DNA from: Bradyrhizobium monzae
GTDB lineage: Bacteria; Pseudomonadota; Alphaproteobacteria; Rhizobiales; Xanthobacteraceae
NCBI RefSeq assembly: GCF_021458635.1
Contig: NZ_JAIRDQ010000002.1
Location: forward strand, 558,001 to 622,000
Reading direction: 5' to 3'
Length of the DNA: 64,000 nt
The notes under the pieces were generated by a model, which saw only the letters and a list, made by a program, of their open reading frames with translations, was not told the origin of the DNA and searched no databases. Positions 59,901 to 64,000 of this stretch are shown piece by piece; within the stretch, counting starts at the first letter, position 1, and each line of letters begins with the position of its first letter. A program made the position numbers and the translations under genes.

Positions 59901-61517
59901 GACATAGCCGGCATTGACGCCAAGGTTCAGCCCCGCAACGGTTTCGCCGAGCATCGCGAAAGCGCCGGACACCGAGCTCAACATGTTCGACACGGCCGTC
60001 GAGGTCGCGCCGATCGTGATGTTTCCGCCGGTAATCTGGCCATCGACCGTGATGCCGGTCGTCGCATAGGCGTGGCCGGACACCAGGGTCTGGCTCGCCG
60101 TCGCAGCGAGGGTGACGCTGCCGTCGGTGTAGCTCGTTCCGGAATTGACCGCTTGCGCGAGAATCTTGGCGCCGTAGGCGATGTTGATCGTTTTCGCGTC
60201 AAGCTCGACATTGTTGGCGTTGCCGGTCGAATGACCGTTGACGTCGAGACGGCGGGCATCGATCAGCGCGTGCGCGGCCAGCGTGATCGAATTGTCCGCC
60301 TGCACGACATAGGTCGCACCGGCGCTCAGCGCCGCGATGGCGTTGGCGACGGACGTGTTCGACAGCGTCACGCCGGTGTCGCCCTGCCCGGTATCGCCGA
60401 TCACCACGTCGGTCGGGTCGATCACCAGCGTGCCCGCCTTGCCGTTCGGCGCGCTGAGGTTGATGGAGACACCGCTGCCGATGTCGATGACGCCGTTTCC
60501 GCTCAGCTCTGCCAGGCCCGCATTGCCCGCCTTCGAGCCGGCGTTGATCGCCGCACCGCTCTTCACTGTGAGGTCGTTGCCGGCCTTGACCAGGACGCTG
60601 CCGGCATCGCCCGTCTTGCTCGCCGTGCTCAGCTTCGCGTTCTTGCCGACGTCGATGTTGTGGCCGGCCTGAACGGTGATGTTGCTCGGCGTCGTCGTCT
60701 TGCTGCGCGCGGTCAGCCGTCCGTTCACCCTGGCATTGTGGACGGCGCCGATATGGATCGAGCCGTTGCTCACGGTGATGGCGCTGGCGCTGCGCAGGCC
60801 CTTGGAATTGACCGACGCGGCGAACTTCGCGGCGTGGTCGAGATTGGCGATATCGCGCTGGGTCGCGCCGCCGACGAAGACGTTCTGCCCGGTCAGGCGC
60901 ACGCCATCGATGGCGTTGATCCGGCCGTAGATCCTGACATTGCCGTCCGGCGAGACCGGGAAGGAGCCCGCCATCAGGTTGCCGACCGCCGTGCCGTTGA
61001 TCGCCCCTCCGGCGCCGATCAGGCTGTCGGTGAACTCGCGCGTCGGCGTCGAGACGTTGAGGCTGCCGACATTCACCGTGCCGCTGCGGCCGACGACGAA
61101 GCCCTTGGGATCGGCGAAGTAGACGTTACCGCCGATGGCGCCGTTCATGTAGGAGTTGAGCGTGCCGTTGACGTAGACCGGCGCGTCGTGAACGATGTTG
61201 ACGAGGTTTTGCGTGCCGGTCGGCAGCTGCAGATTGACGGTGTTGCCCTGCCCGACGCTGAACTGCGAGAACGAGTTGAAGGCGTTGGCGCCCGACACCG
61301 TCGACGTCGTGACGTTGGTGACGCTGCCGGAGGTCTGCAGGGCAGTGCCGGTGCGGCCGTCAGGGGTGATGACGTTCGCCGTCTGCGCCTGAAGGCGGAC
61401 GCTGAACACCGGCAGGAAGACCATCTGCATCGCGCAGAGCAGCGACATCGAACGGAAGCGTGCAAGTCCTTGCAGCATCCGTTCGTTGTTGCCTCGCCTC
61501 GCAGACGGTCTGCGCAT
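44916..61517 (-). CDS. Giant two-partner-secretion exoprotein (LktA/FHA-like adhesin)
   Basis: A 5533-residue secreted protein. Residues 1-45 form an extended signal peptide (cleavage after RLQAQ). Residues about 46-260 are the TPS / haemagglutination-activity domain (ANVITPDGRTGT... NIVHDAPVYVNG... VNVGSLNVSTP), which docks with TpsB POTRA domains. The usual NPNG motif reads DPKG (136-139). The rest is Gly/Ala/Ser/Thr/Asn-rich sequence of beta-helix type, with no recognisable C-terminal toxin or anchor. Near the C-terminus are three repeats of about 115 residues. Several cysteine pairs, including three adjacent Cys-Cys, are unusual for this family. Likely a surface or released adhesin. GAGGA lies 6 nt before the ATG. 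Confidence 0.9.
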   Translation of the reverse strand: MRRPSARRGNNERMLQGLARFRSMSLLCAMQMVFLPVFSVRLQAQTANVITPDGRTGTALQTSGSVTNVTTSTVSGANAFNSFSQFSVGQGNTVNLQLPTGTQNLVNIVHDAPVYVNGTLNSYMNGAIGGNVYFADPKGFVVGRSGTVNVGSLNVSTPTREFTDSLIGAGGAINGTAVGNLMAGSFPVSPDGNVRIYGRINAIDGVRLTGQNVFVGGATQRDIANLDHAAKFAASVNSKGLRSASAITVSNGSIHIGAVHNARVNGRLTARSKTTTPSNITVQAGHNIDVGKNAKLSTASKTGDAGSVLVKAGNDLTVKSGAAINAGSKAGNAGLAELSGNGVIDIGSGVSINLSAPNGKAGTLVIDPTDVVIGDTGQGDTGVTLSNTSVANAIAALSAGATYVVQADNSITLAAHALIDARRLDVNGHSTGNANNVELDAKTINIAYGAKILAQAVNSGTSYTDGSVTLAATASQTLVSGHAYATTGITVDGQITGGNITIGATSTAVSNMLSSVSGAFAMLGETVAGLNLGVNAGYVAASATANVAINGHANISASGNVLITATGSETAADPVLASTIGGGLPFGASAVVGNVVGNVSANIANGATINAGGYLNINSTNDATVNVAAIAATTSAAVVATFAYTNASVTTNANVETGAHLSAGTASGSAGGLAVYATNNNSFSTSATSVALDNPALNGNVGGAMAMSNINTSANATLGSSLGTSANPMTGPVTVNAVSNTTSNSTMASTITGTPTLIAGLQGVAAVGSAPTSIIVSQMTSTLITADLNLKASAALTLANSTENATAAIATNPNGGAPSIYTTGNVAVVSSVTDVGVRNNSTTAAITSSPINGQSYAISAAVAWGNYTHNSNAYIGEGVTISAPNIGVAANTSMPITNTWTQWAGLTEVLSHLNGSLGVSGNIITSYANAGADAGDTLGISGSLNNFIVHNNSTAWVATAANLNATCTVASCGSGAWTANLNNGTQAFDATLAVTASSYTASIDVAGNIGTFGFIGNTSGGSSFGGSLNLVQLSNNTIAGVAANATVKANDDISVEAVTTDQFFGVAPTSGKAQGALALNGITSMALIDNTTHASIGAGAIVEAPTVNIYAAQNLSMLSIAGAVSIGANSAVGLAVAYLGATADTAAYIGDNSNDIRGGTFNVDDPFSGTSGGTGSVKADNLIISATTSGRITAASIAAAISEPGVSSFATKAQAVTSAATGGTAGVAAGAGQVGSKSGSSTSGFSIDLAGSSSVSDVSLGTSAYIRNAGTIDKYTTTNLVSTKTLVQALNDTILDNGSGSAAANMAGSEGSTSVAVGGAIASAMSSNNTLAYIYGTTLNNQDTLKVMALNGGSETVVALGISGSKANSASLSASVGIITDSANAYIESSTVTGRTGVVNRTLEVDAYQTTNIAIGGGVLYFSGGKAGVGIALTYASISDPTNRKATDAHILSSSISNYDTLQVLADNASVIAAGAASGGASTNGNSLTGAIVVDEISPTTTAYIDSGATVSINVGSITVIADSGDVSALDTALGNLVKTSNNGLLASDTCTTHGGTGGQNCVDFSAAALNGGVGSGPGGGIVSVAGVIEAAKNDIGASLVYDTIATTHSAYIANVLTTAVGRVNVTATDSSAIQSVALGIGAASGQFAGTAALTISSITNTVSASIGKTQSNSTSSTVSAGSVTINATDNSKITGSAAVAAIAPNGGNAAGLSLVNSNIANNVSAGITGSKVTSTGTVALGATSNATISTVAVGIAISSQVGLAGSVATNLMGTNVIASITDSAALGATKGSDVTANNNVAVIANNTDNVVVSAGALSISKGPAGGAGSMVTNQITGSTSAYISGANTKVDALGTSSTDTLSVNSGTLAHANDLSGFQAPTDHTPDLSETQDIVKGLAVVASSHQAVVTNVMTIAAGTGISIMINPITSVLSGSTNAYIDSASIDTRLTSAGLLPQIDVAASSFSYSGAFGAGIVPPTGTGGGGATIISTTMSRTTMATITNSTVGSLSSTTTPTVGAVTVKANAEQDASSIGVGFNTGSVALNVFTATTEAYVDGGAMTASSLTVNAYDTTAIYSAGGSAAYGSQAAVAAAFLVQVSANRTEAYVGDEFFYHGGNTTHTTALNLTGALDVEATTKDRFEAYSVGGSLATGSAAIAGMANIEIANNTTIAGVYDTTLQSPTGGAVTISANEDVAIKEIAGALAIGASGSGVGVGAAANVLVFKSQTIAESVNSVLNSSGAINVGALSTKEVVSYAVTAGIGGSVGIGATVGVIIIGENTADSDTQIQETGQLDQRDGNGHNNGTITAVNSSTSNSHGSDAVAGGIAGNPNNAHVSSTYDVSTVLVGGADGVTAQIAGGSVTTTQQVNVGATSANATKMYLLGAGFAKNVGIGAGIGYTSVNSRVTANLSSAVAAPSVMVAAVVKDAGTGPYAGQTINTEAIAGGAALYFGADAAVAIGNVSNHVTAELGGSVTGTGGSGVAVMAQDSSTQIVFTGGVTGGAAAVGASVSTASRSSTVSAKVLQGADVDTSTLAVGAQGAGTLTTTATALGGGIVAGVGADAEAHENSSVLAEIGNGATITTSATAVGTLVSASITPNLSSSAIGVSVGGGAVGVAVAQSTVGAQVTADIGDNTIFSGGAISVAAMALVPTGGTTTNAWALAGGGGSLIGAQGSYAKASENATVNAYGGTGITLPNANVTIAAENDSAQYAEATGLSSGFLALGATVAQTSSSAQTYAYLGAGAITSATNIGALQITATGIDTNVSSALVGAGGTYAGAAAVATTSSTATTEARMDGNGTDDTLYLGGLNIRAKHTTNYAASGDAYQASTAGVSGGSAQNTVTTNTTAEVGTHLIINSAGGDMDVISNDIVNQAGGGARSGSGGMFSGAAALSNSTVTQTVTTNIDAGTVLSLNDDPRTTSAVINIEAYNTLNTNDTVSLATASFFAGGGAESDMTATATLQVNINARELFSAGKIYVGTAAKMAAANNANASLYGAIAGVGASTNTWVHANQAVNVGSNAKVEAWGDITMYAGLAGDGSAFSSVQATATTVVYNNTAIPISTLYRGTANADDTTSLTLANTSSVLGVQNIYLGATQGQVTATGNGSNYNPYLDIFSAKNSDNHSHTSGTGDVALNGLVVAGINDDLTVTIELGATAPTLSTTSPYSTLSSTLELVSDVNHFNPVMSWNHQTVQYTVVSSFNPYQLIVNQLVSLTGLTAAQIRSQLATSTTANPATMSPSGTDQTGDIQRQINTLIQQAPFTTDAAGNAFSLGDMLVSAGNVSILAQKLTGNSGTNPAAPAVIARSSPMIKIENKGLEFMDLNNLTVTNVSGGNITYRQIDHVDPDSHSNVTFTATPSASPLIDISATYNRLDAVTGQAVDQNGNALTSTPDIYLDGAITNENGLLKITNNSGSVVASQAMTAATIQMVVPKGSFTYLGGLGSLKNTNDDVAAQWASTEFKPGDTDTLTAVMLAATYLGAYGDYATSPHIGGGGNHPYFYYCCVDGNNGVQQTVSGPDASKIFTARMLDLYYDRTSLYSAIFLPMGQGAPGDGNEHAGSVPYPATLAVIEGPTTQSITTAPWHQHDYDGLGVYSDTTSGSSTYSTPFNCATCDAYFQVINIQPAAITPITAPAPHTQIANDAQIIGKAIIISASVININGTLQSGSSSNYSVNIGAAAYDAIYGTNGLKNRNGGADFAQAQANAQHGVYYDITSAVTTSAAHDAMIGVKYNALTDQLVLNSVVQGSGGYIYLNGKIISTSTVDGQSQGKLVINGGSGTVSVNNTSGLQLVTNTINTGVTTPSVIEIVDQLQQQTKWYVFDPTAAAGQQVSTYVTNSVNANQYTASMLNGVSGTAGVQYRPQADMLYQWVDSATLDRSPTSTQFDYGWSYTGAHPWTRAVSLVSGVQASNYQEVVTATGSYYIPNDSRPGNNGQTTHSDWCCGADGQYNWYQEIYTHLTLTLTNTVKASNPIDIVFNGGATSTVAVNSNSSITLNGSINNVQGTTSITASGANSSIKVGANANNPVISGTSVNLSAPGGIGTLGTSGVPVQVQLYGGSLTANSVDHDISIAAIGSLSINQVKVSPTVTGNAPQGSVFLSAIGDINSASPYDINNPVVIGKNIEIDSAAGAIGATSAVVNNATTLTNINPLVIQATGTVQANSTVDGGVLDSSSATGTYIVQSRGDLRLGTVQSTGGPVFLEAAGSDGNPANILNGRAAAGITAAESAHLQAVWANLDLLNGNPATAAVNSYQSMVTSAYNDYFQLKNIAFANGSTYAPTSVGLTVLRAQVAAKLGIAPAAVSTTDMQVEATTRFLRDQFLLGKISTDQLKSSLTTLLGAAPADPLATVFGSSLSTTLFSKLFDGVTTANQRLPSNAALQAALNTYNAYYTYTLASTEAVYGIITAGAQWTQSQLAYTVSSSAVGAAPPPIDPNVAANISASQIMLYAPHGSVGNSAAPQTFTFTSVDSSSLTTVQRGLLASAGPGQLTVGATTDPTTHVVTHTVSLSQQNLVVLDNPTAISAKALSNIYLGSKNSLTLGGITASYGPIAAAQANGIQVTGRGDVKLDAVTGITAAAGVTGVPVISGDIANLTLIAEHGNIGAPGTAGSNPATNANAIQIAFADPANDQLDQVSSGQGIYVKQTTGDLILGNISAGNEIQLAATGSIYGEAGFSDRSAIHILGTDIDLRAGGNIGFNGSTFQPLQVNISGAVTGSAGGDFSLLAVTGDLAVGTSGAYGSLTAGGAMTLNVPRGALTINADLTSDGLMQLLANRGMTFAAGTGAAPMVATSSSDGVTLVAATLSMGAYSAINAAGVISVTTTGDATIGQLNSSLSYAAASNAPSIIVTAGGVASLGAIIDNGDGRTRFVASGSGAELSLSASNGIGTATDRFIFSAARLSASASAGDIYLKALTDTDATLLSAAKGNVDILGTGGLTLDQVVAGTATGASGSFSAVTASGSIVIGTASSSGLQTIHASQNVTFNSLASTGNAGDVGNIDVTADNGFILAQTVTSGGVTTLGSISANGSATLQAATSITGNTLAATTGSGLLTAGGPINWNVLNVGTTLGATAGQGSITFQTAQSGGTQTIHAHDNLIFNALTATGINGDAGSINVDADNGFILAQTVMSGGVTTLGSVSANGSARLIAAGTNFGHNLTAATGNALLQGTVVKWDNINVGGTLGITATAGGITVGTAISGGTQTLHAHDDIVFSQLTTTGIPGDAGGIDVKSETGKLRGGSISANGDTHFDVAGGVSFDRISGDVVKLTSSGDLTINWVSVVRELDLAADTITVRGEQVRSNPPVPLIMNITGYNGGIAKYANISIDPDTIIVNNFRVVDANFLTDARSVTILNGYVPGQLLLTTATEQVLLNNRTLAPSNWPTLQLYQPGGVFTMSQVGNANVTNAYVVSYTGDISATVSNYGSGHACCSDYTGASMARNIAVDGEGRESIDTWLAQKSGAGTFYQLGLSGHARLDALLSPRPVETIGSGPAVNVEGLSDMRKLRRQGQRVGRPGWKDAAIGATTKPAVSRLAEAW
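45790..46640 (-). repeat. Three tandem ~345-bp coding repeats in the exoprotein gene
   Basis: Within the 3' part of the exoprotein gene the motif S-G-(G)-x-Q-T-[IL]-H-A recurs at about 46620, 46277 and 45933, a period near 345 bp (about 115 residues). Each copy continues with a G-[ND]-x-G-[ND]-I-[DN]-V segment and a SANG-S/D segment. The first two copies share GFILAQTV-SGGVTTLGS almost exactly; the third is shortened and diverged. The edges are approximate. Confidence 0.75.
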
Positions 61518-61588
61518 TTCAGATCCTCGTCATCGGCATTGGCGCCGATCCACAACCGGGTGGGAGAATGAATTGAGATGGCACGTGA

Positions 61589-62350
61589 TCAGAACTGGCC
61601 GGGCGGAAGCTTGAAGACGTCGGGGCTCTTGGCGTCGGCCACGTAGAACAGCAGCAGGCTCGTCGGCGTGAGCACACGCTGGTTGTTCTCCTTGTTCTCG
61701 AACGTGCCCTGCAGCAGCAGGATCACCGAACGATCCTTGGCGTCGCTGCCGCGGAACATCACGATGCCGCCGTTGACGGGCATGTTGACCGCGATGGAGT
61801 CGGGCTTGAACCCTTCGCTGAGGAAGTGCGCGCGCAGGATGTTGGCGTTGGAGAACAGCTTCTCCGGCGTCATGGCCGCATCGGTCGCCTTGGACCAGAC
61901 CGCGCCGATCTGGATCAGCGACCTGGACTTGTAGCCGAACACATAGGAGAGCTCGGCGGTGCCGCCGTTCGGCAGCAACTCCGGAACGGGCAGCAGCACG
62001 CTGTGGGTCAGCTCGGACGGATTGTCCTGCGATTTGATCGCGTCGGCCTTCGGGCTGAAATCCTTGGCCATCGCCGCGCGCACGTCGGCCTCGTTCATGC
62101 CGAACTTGGCGGAGCGGAAACCGTCGATCGCTTTGATCTTGTCGTCGGCGGGGGCGGTCTCGCTCGGGGCTGCAGGCGCGGCACTGGCAGGGGCTGCTGC
62201 GCCGGGCGAGGCACCAGCCGCGACCGCCTTCGGCGCCGCTGCGGCCTTCTGCCTGGGCGTCACGCCCTGCACGCCTTGAGCCGCCAGCGGCCCGGCCGCA
62301 ACTGTGGTGAGAAGGCCGACGAGGGCCGGAACGAGATAGATTTTGCGCAT
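61589..62350 (-). CDS. Exported protein of unknown function, first gene of the TPS locus
   Basis: A 253-residue protein I do not recognise. It has a Sec signal peptide (KIYLVPALVGLLTTVAAGPLAAQ, cleavage near residue 24), an Ala/Pro-rich linker to about residue 70, and a folded domain that starts IDGFRSAKFGMNEADVRAAM and ends in KLPPGQF. The FRS-x-FGM-x-x-x-DVR opening is seen in various periplasmic proteins of unknown role. The ATG at 62350 has GAAGG 6 nt upstream. It ends 71 nt before the exoprotein gene, same strand, so it is probably co-transcribed and may assist secretion or folding. That role is inferred from position alone. Confidence 0.78.
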   Translation of the reverse strand: MRKIYLVPALVGLLTTVAAGPLAAQGVQGVTPRQKAAAAPKAVAAGASPGAAAPASAAPAAPSETAPADDKIKAIDGFRSAKFGMNEADVRAAMAKDFSPKADAIKSQDNPSELTHSVLLPVPELLPNGGTAELSYVFGYKSRSLIQIGAVWSKATDAAMTPEKLFSNANILRAHFLSEGFKPDSIAVNMPVNGGIVMFRGSDAKDRSVILLLQGTFENKENNQRVLTPTSLLLFYVADAKSPDVFKLPPGQF

Positions 62351-62391
62351 CGTAAACCTTCGAAACAAGCCTGAAACAACGATTCACCTAG

Positions 62392-62404
62392 CAATACGGT
62401 ATTG
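62392..62404. promoter_or_regulatory. 13-bp palindrome between the TPS locus and a divergent gene
   Basis: CAATAC-G-GTATTG has perfect 6-bp arms. It lies 42 bp ahead of the exported-protein start (62350) and 111 bp ahead of the divergent binding-protein gene (62515). A second, weaker palindrome, GAATG-AA-CATTC, is at 62421-62432. Both are candidate operators; no regulator gene is adjacent. I could not place a convincing -35/-10 pair. Confidence 0.4.
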
Positions 62405-62514
62405 GACTGCCCGTGGCTGCGAATGAACATTCACAGGCGCATATTTTCATCAATTGTCGCCGCAAGGCTTTCGCGTTATGCACAAGGTCGGGGACAACTT
62501 TTGCGAAACATTTC

Positions 62515-63558
62515 ATGACTGAGCGGCCTGCTCCTGCCCGCGTTGTGCCGGCGGTCGCCCGCCGCGATTTCATTCGCCTTGCGGGCGCAACCGCCGCGGG
62601 CTTCCTTGCGCTTGGCGCAACGCCGGATCGCATGCGGGTAGTCGCCTCGATCACCAGCCTGTCGCTCGACGACGAGCTGACCAGACGAAACATGAGCGAA
62701 AGCTCGACGACGCGCCTAGGCGCGCTGATCGCGGGCCTGAGACAGCGTGGCTGGGTCGAAGGGGTCAATTACCGTTTCGAGGTCCGCTCCAGCTTCGGCG
62801 GTCCGGACAAGATGAAGGCCGCAGTCGCGGAGCTCATCGAGCTCAGGCCGGATGTCATCCTGACCGGATCGACCGTCGAGACCGCAGCCATCATGGCGGC
62901 CACCAAGACCATCCCGATCATCTTCGCGACATCCAACGACCCCGTCGGCAATGGCTTCGTTCAAAGCCTCGCTCATCCCGGCGGCAACGTCACGGGCTTC
63001 ACCAGCAGCACCGCGGAGATGGGCGGCAAATGGCTTCAGCTGATCAAGGAGGCCGTGCCGGATATCCGGCGCGTCGGCGTGCTGTTCAATCCGGCGAGCA
63101 CGCCTCGCGCCGGGCGCTTCTACCTCGACTCCGTCGAGCAAGAGGCCGCGGCCTCGGGCGTGACCGTGGTCCTCACGCCGATCAGCACGGCAGCCGAGAT
63201 CGACGGCGCGATCGGCCGCTTCGCCGAGCCGCCGAAGGCGGCGATGATCTCGCTCGTCGACAGCTTCCTGGTGGTGAACCGGCAGGCGATCGTCGCGACG
63301 GCGGCGAAATATCGCGTGCCGATGATCTATCCGTTCCACTACTTCATGGATGCCGGCGGGCTGATGAGCTACGGGCCGACGCTGGAGGTGCGCTCGGCCG
63401 ATTATGTCGATCTCGTCCTGCGCGGTACCAAGGCCGGCGATCTCCCGGTGCAATCGCCGCGGAAATACGAGCTCTTGATCAACCGCACAGTTGCCAATGC
63501 GCTCGGGCTGAAGATCCCGTTCACGCTGCTGGTGCGCGCCGACGAGATTCGCGAGTGA
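62515..63558 (+). CDS. ABC-type substrate-binding protein (ABC_sub_bind / TrpX-like)
   Basis: A 347-residue exported binding protein. Twin arginines at 16-17 followed by DFIRLAG and a hydrophobic stretch make a Tat-type signal. The mature part has the periplasmic-binding fold of the ABC_sub_bind family (RLGALIAGLRQRGWVEGVNYRFEVR; HPGGNVTGFTSSTAEMGGKWLQLIKE; VGVLFNPASTPRAG). I start at ATG 62515; an in-frame start at 62413 lies before a non-signal stretch. No permease or ATPase follows. Instead its stop overlaps the start of a membrane sensor gene, so it may present a ligand to that sensor rather than to a transporter. Confidence 0.82.
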   Translation: MTERPAPARVVPAVARRDFIRLAGATAAGFLALGATPDRMRVVASITSLSLDDELTRRNMSESSTTRLGALIAGLRQRGWVEGVNYRFEVRSSFGGPDKMKAAVAELIELRPDVILTGSTVETAAIMAATKTIPIIFATSNDPVGNGFVQSLAHPGGNVTGFTSSTAEMGGKWLQLIKEAVPDIRRVGVLFNPASTPRAGRFYLDSVEQEAAASGVTVVLTPISTAAEIDGAIGRFAEPPKAAMISLVDSFLVVNRQAIVATAAKYRVPMIYPFHYFMDAGGLMSYGPTLEVRSADYVDLVLRGTKAGDLPVQSPRKYELLINRTVANALGLKIPFTLLVRADEIRE

Positions 63559-64000
63559 ACGAGGCGGTCGACCAGGGACATTTGCGGACGCCTCCCGGCC
63601 GGCTGTTCCGCAAATATCTCTACTCGATCGTCACCCTCGCCTTCGCCGCACTCGCCATCAACACCGGCTTCGACGTCTGGTTCTCCTATCGCGAGCAGAA
63701 GCAGCTTCTCGCGGCGACCCAGCGCGAGCAGGCCGCGAGCGCGGCGATTCAGATCGGCCAGTTCATCGGCCAGATCGAGAACCAGATCAGATGGCTCGCC
63801 CGCCTGCCCGCAGAGCTCTCGACCAACGAAGACGAGCGTCTGAACGCCATCCGCCTGATGCGCCTCTCGCCCGCGATCGCCGAATTGACCGAGCTCGATG
63901 CGCAGGGCCGCGAGCAGGTGCGCGTGTCGCGCCGTGTCGCGGACAGGATCGGCAGCAACGCCGACCACTCCTCGTTTGCAGCCTTCCGCGGCGCCAATGA
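63555..64000 (+). CDS. Membrane-bound sensor protein, N-terminal part (runs off the window)
   Basis: The GTG at 63555 overlaps the preceding stop as GTGA and the frame stays open to the last base (about 148 residues). The visible part has a membrane helix (about 24-42, LYSIVTLAFAALAINTGF), then SYREQKQLLAATQREQAASAAIQIGQFI, and a periplasmic segment including WLARLPAELS and ELTELDAQGREQVRVSR. That layout is typical of the extracytoplasmic sensor part of HAMP-containing histidine kinases, cyclases or similar receptors. The output domain lies outside the window, so the class cannot be settled. Confidence 0.65.
   Translation, partial: MNEAVDQGHLRTPPGRLFRKYLYSIVTLAFAALAINTGFDVWFSYREQKQLLAATQREQAASAAIQIGQFIGQIENQIRWLARLPAELSTNEDERLNAIRLMRLSPAIAELTELDAQGREQVRVSRRVADRIGSNADHSSFAAFRGAN

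Noticed and set aside
49000..61571. Long plus-strand frames opposite the exoprotein gene (for example 50223-51707, 55158-56936, 59538-61571)
   Set aside because: They mirror the codon bias of the exoprotein, are rich in Arg, Asp, Gly and Val, and have no signal peptide, domain or plausible ribosome site.

Overview
The window is GC-rich chromosomal DNA from an aerobic alphaproteobacterium, most likely Bradyrhizobium or a close relative. The grounds are the oxygen-dependent (CobG/CobF/CobN-type) cobalamin pathway with BluB, the palindromic intergenic repeat at 43170-43200, the dense ATGA-type gene overlaps, and the mix of ABC importers with a giant two-partner-secretion adhesin. The genus is inferred from gene content; I could not run a similarity search. 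I see no tRNA, rRNA, CRISPR array, insertion sequence or phage gene.

Region A (55-17222) is a cyclic-ureide / hydantoin catabolic island. A leftward operon (8667 to 2500) encodes a periplasmic binding protein, permease and ATPase of the NitT/TauT type, an AtzA/MtaD-type amidohydrolase, an arylmalonate-decarboxylase-like member of the Asp/Glu racemase superfamily and a D-hydantoinase. Facing it across a 199-bp gap with a 17-bp palindrome is a rightward run: a GntR/FCD regulator, a hydantoin-racemase homologue and a four-gene PotABCD-type ABC importer. Around these lie an N-carbamoyl-D-amino-acid hydrolase, a 5-hydroxyisourate hydrolase, two MFS carriers and an amidase. Hydantoinase plus carbamoylase plus racemase homologue is the textbook set for turning 5-substituted hydantoins into D-amino acids, but the racemase homologue lacks the usual cysteine pair, so the true substrate is open.

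Region B (17206-43160) is an almost complete aerobic adenosylcobalamin regulon. A first cobalamin riboswitch (21124-21298) lies ahead of a TonB-dependent receptor and a PepSY membrane protein. A second (36859-37049) leads a leftward 14-gene operon: DUF1636 protein, cobW, cobN, cobG, cobH, cobI, cobJ, cobL, cobE, cobM, cobB, cobA, cobF, cobT. cobK sits inside this operon on the opposite strand. Outside it are cobC, cobO-cobQ, cbiB-cobD and cobU-cobS-bluB. Together they cover uroporphyrinogen III to cobalamin, including the lower ligand. The chelatase partners CobS/CobT (AAA and VWA subunits), the cobalt(II) reductase and a cobalt importer are not here.

Region C (43217-62350) is a leftward two-partner-secretion locus: a small exported protein of unknown function, a 5533-residue LktA/FHA-like exoprotein and its POTRA/beta-barrel transporter. 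Region D (62515-64000) starts a rightward pair: a Tat-exported ABC-type binding protein without a transporter, then a membrane sensor cut by the window end.
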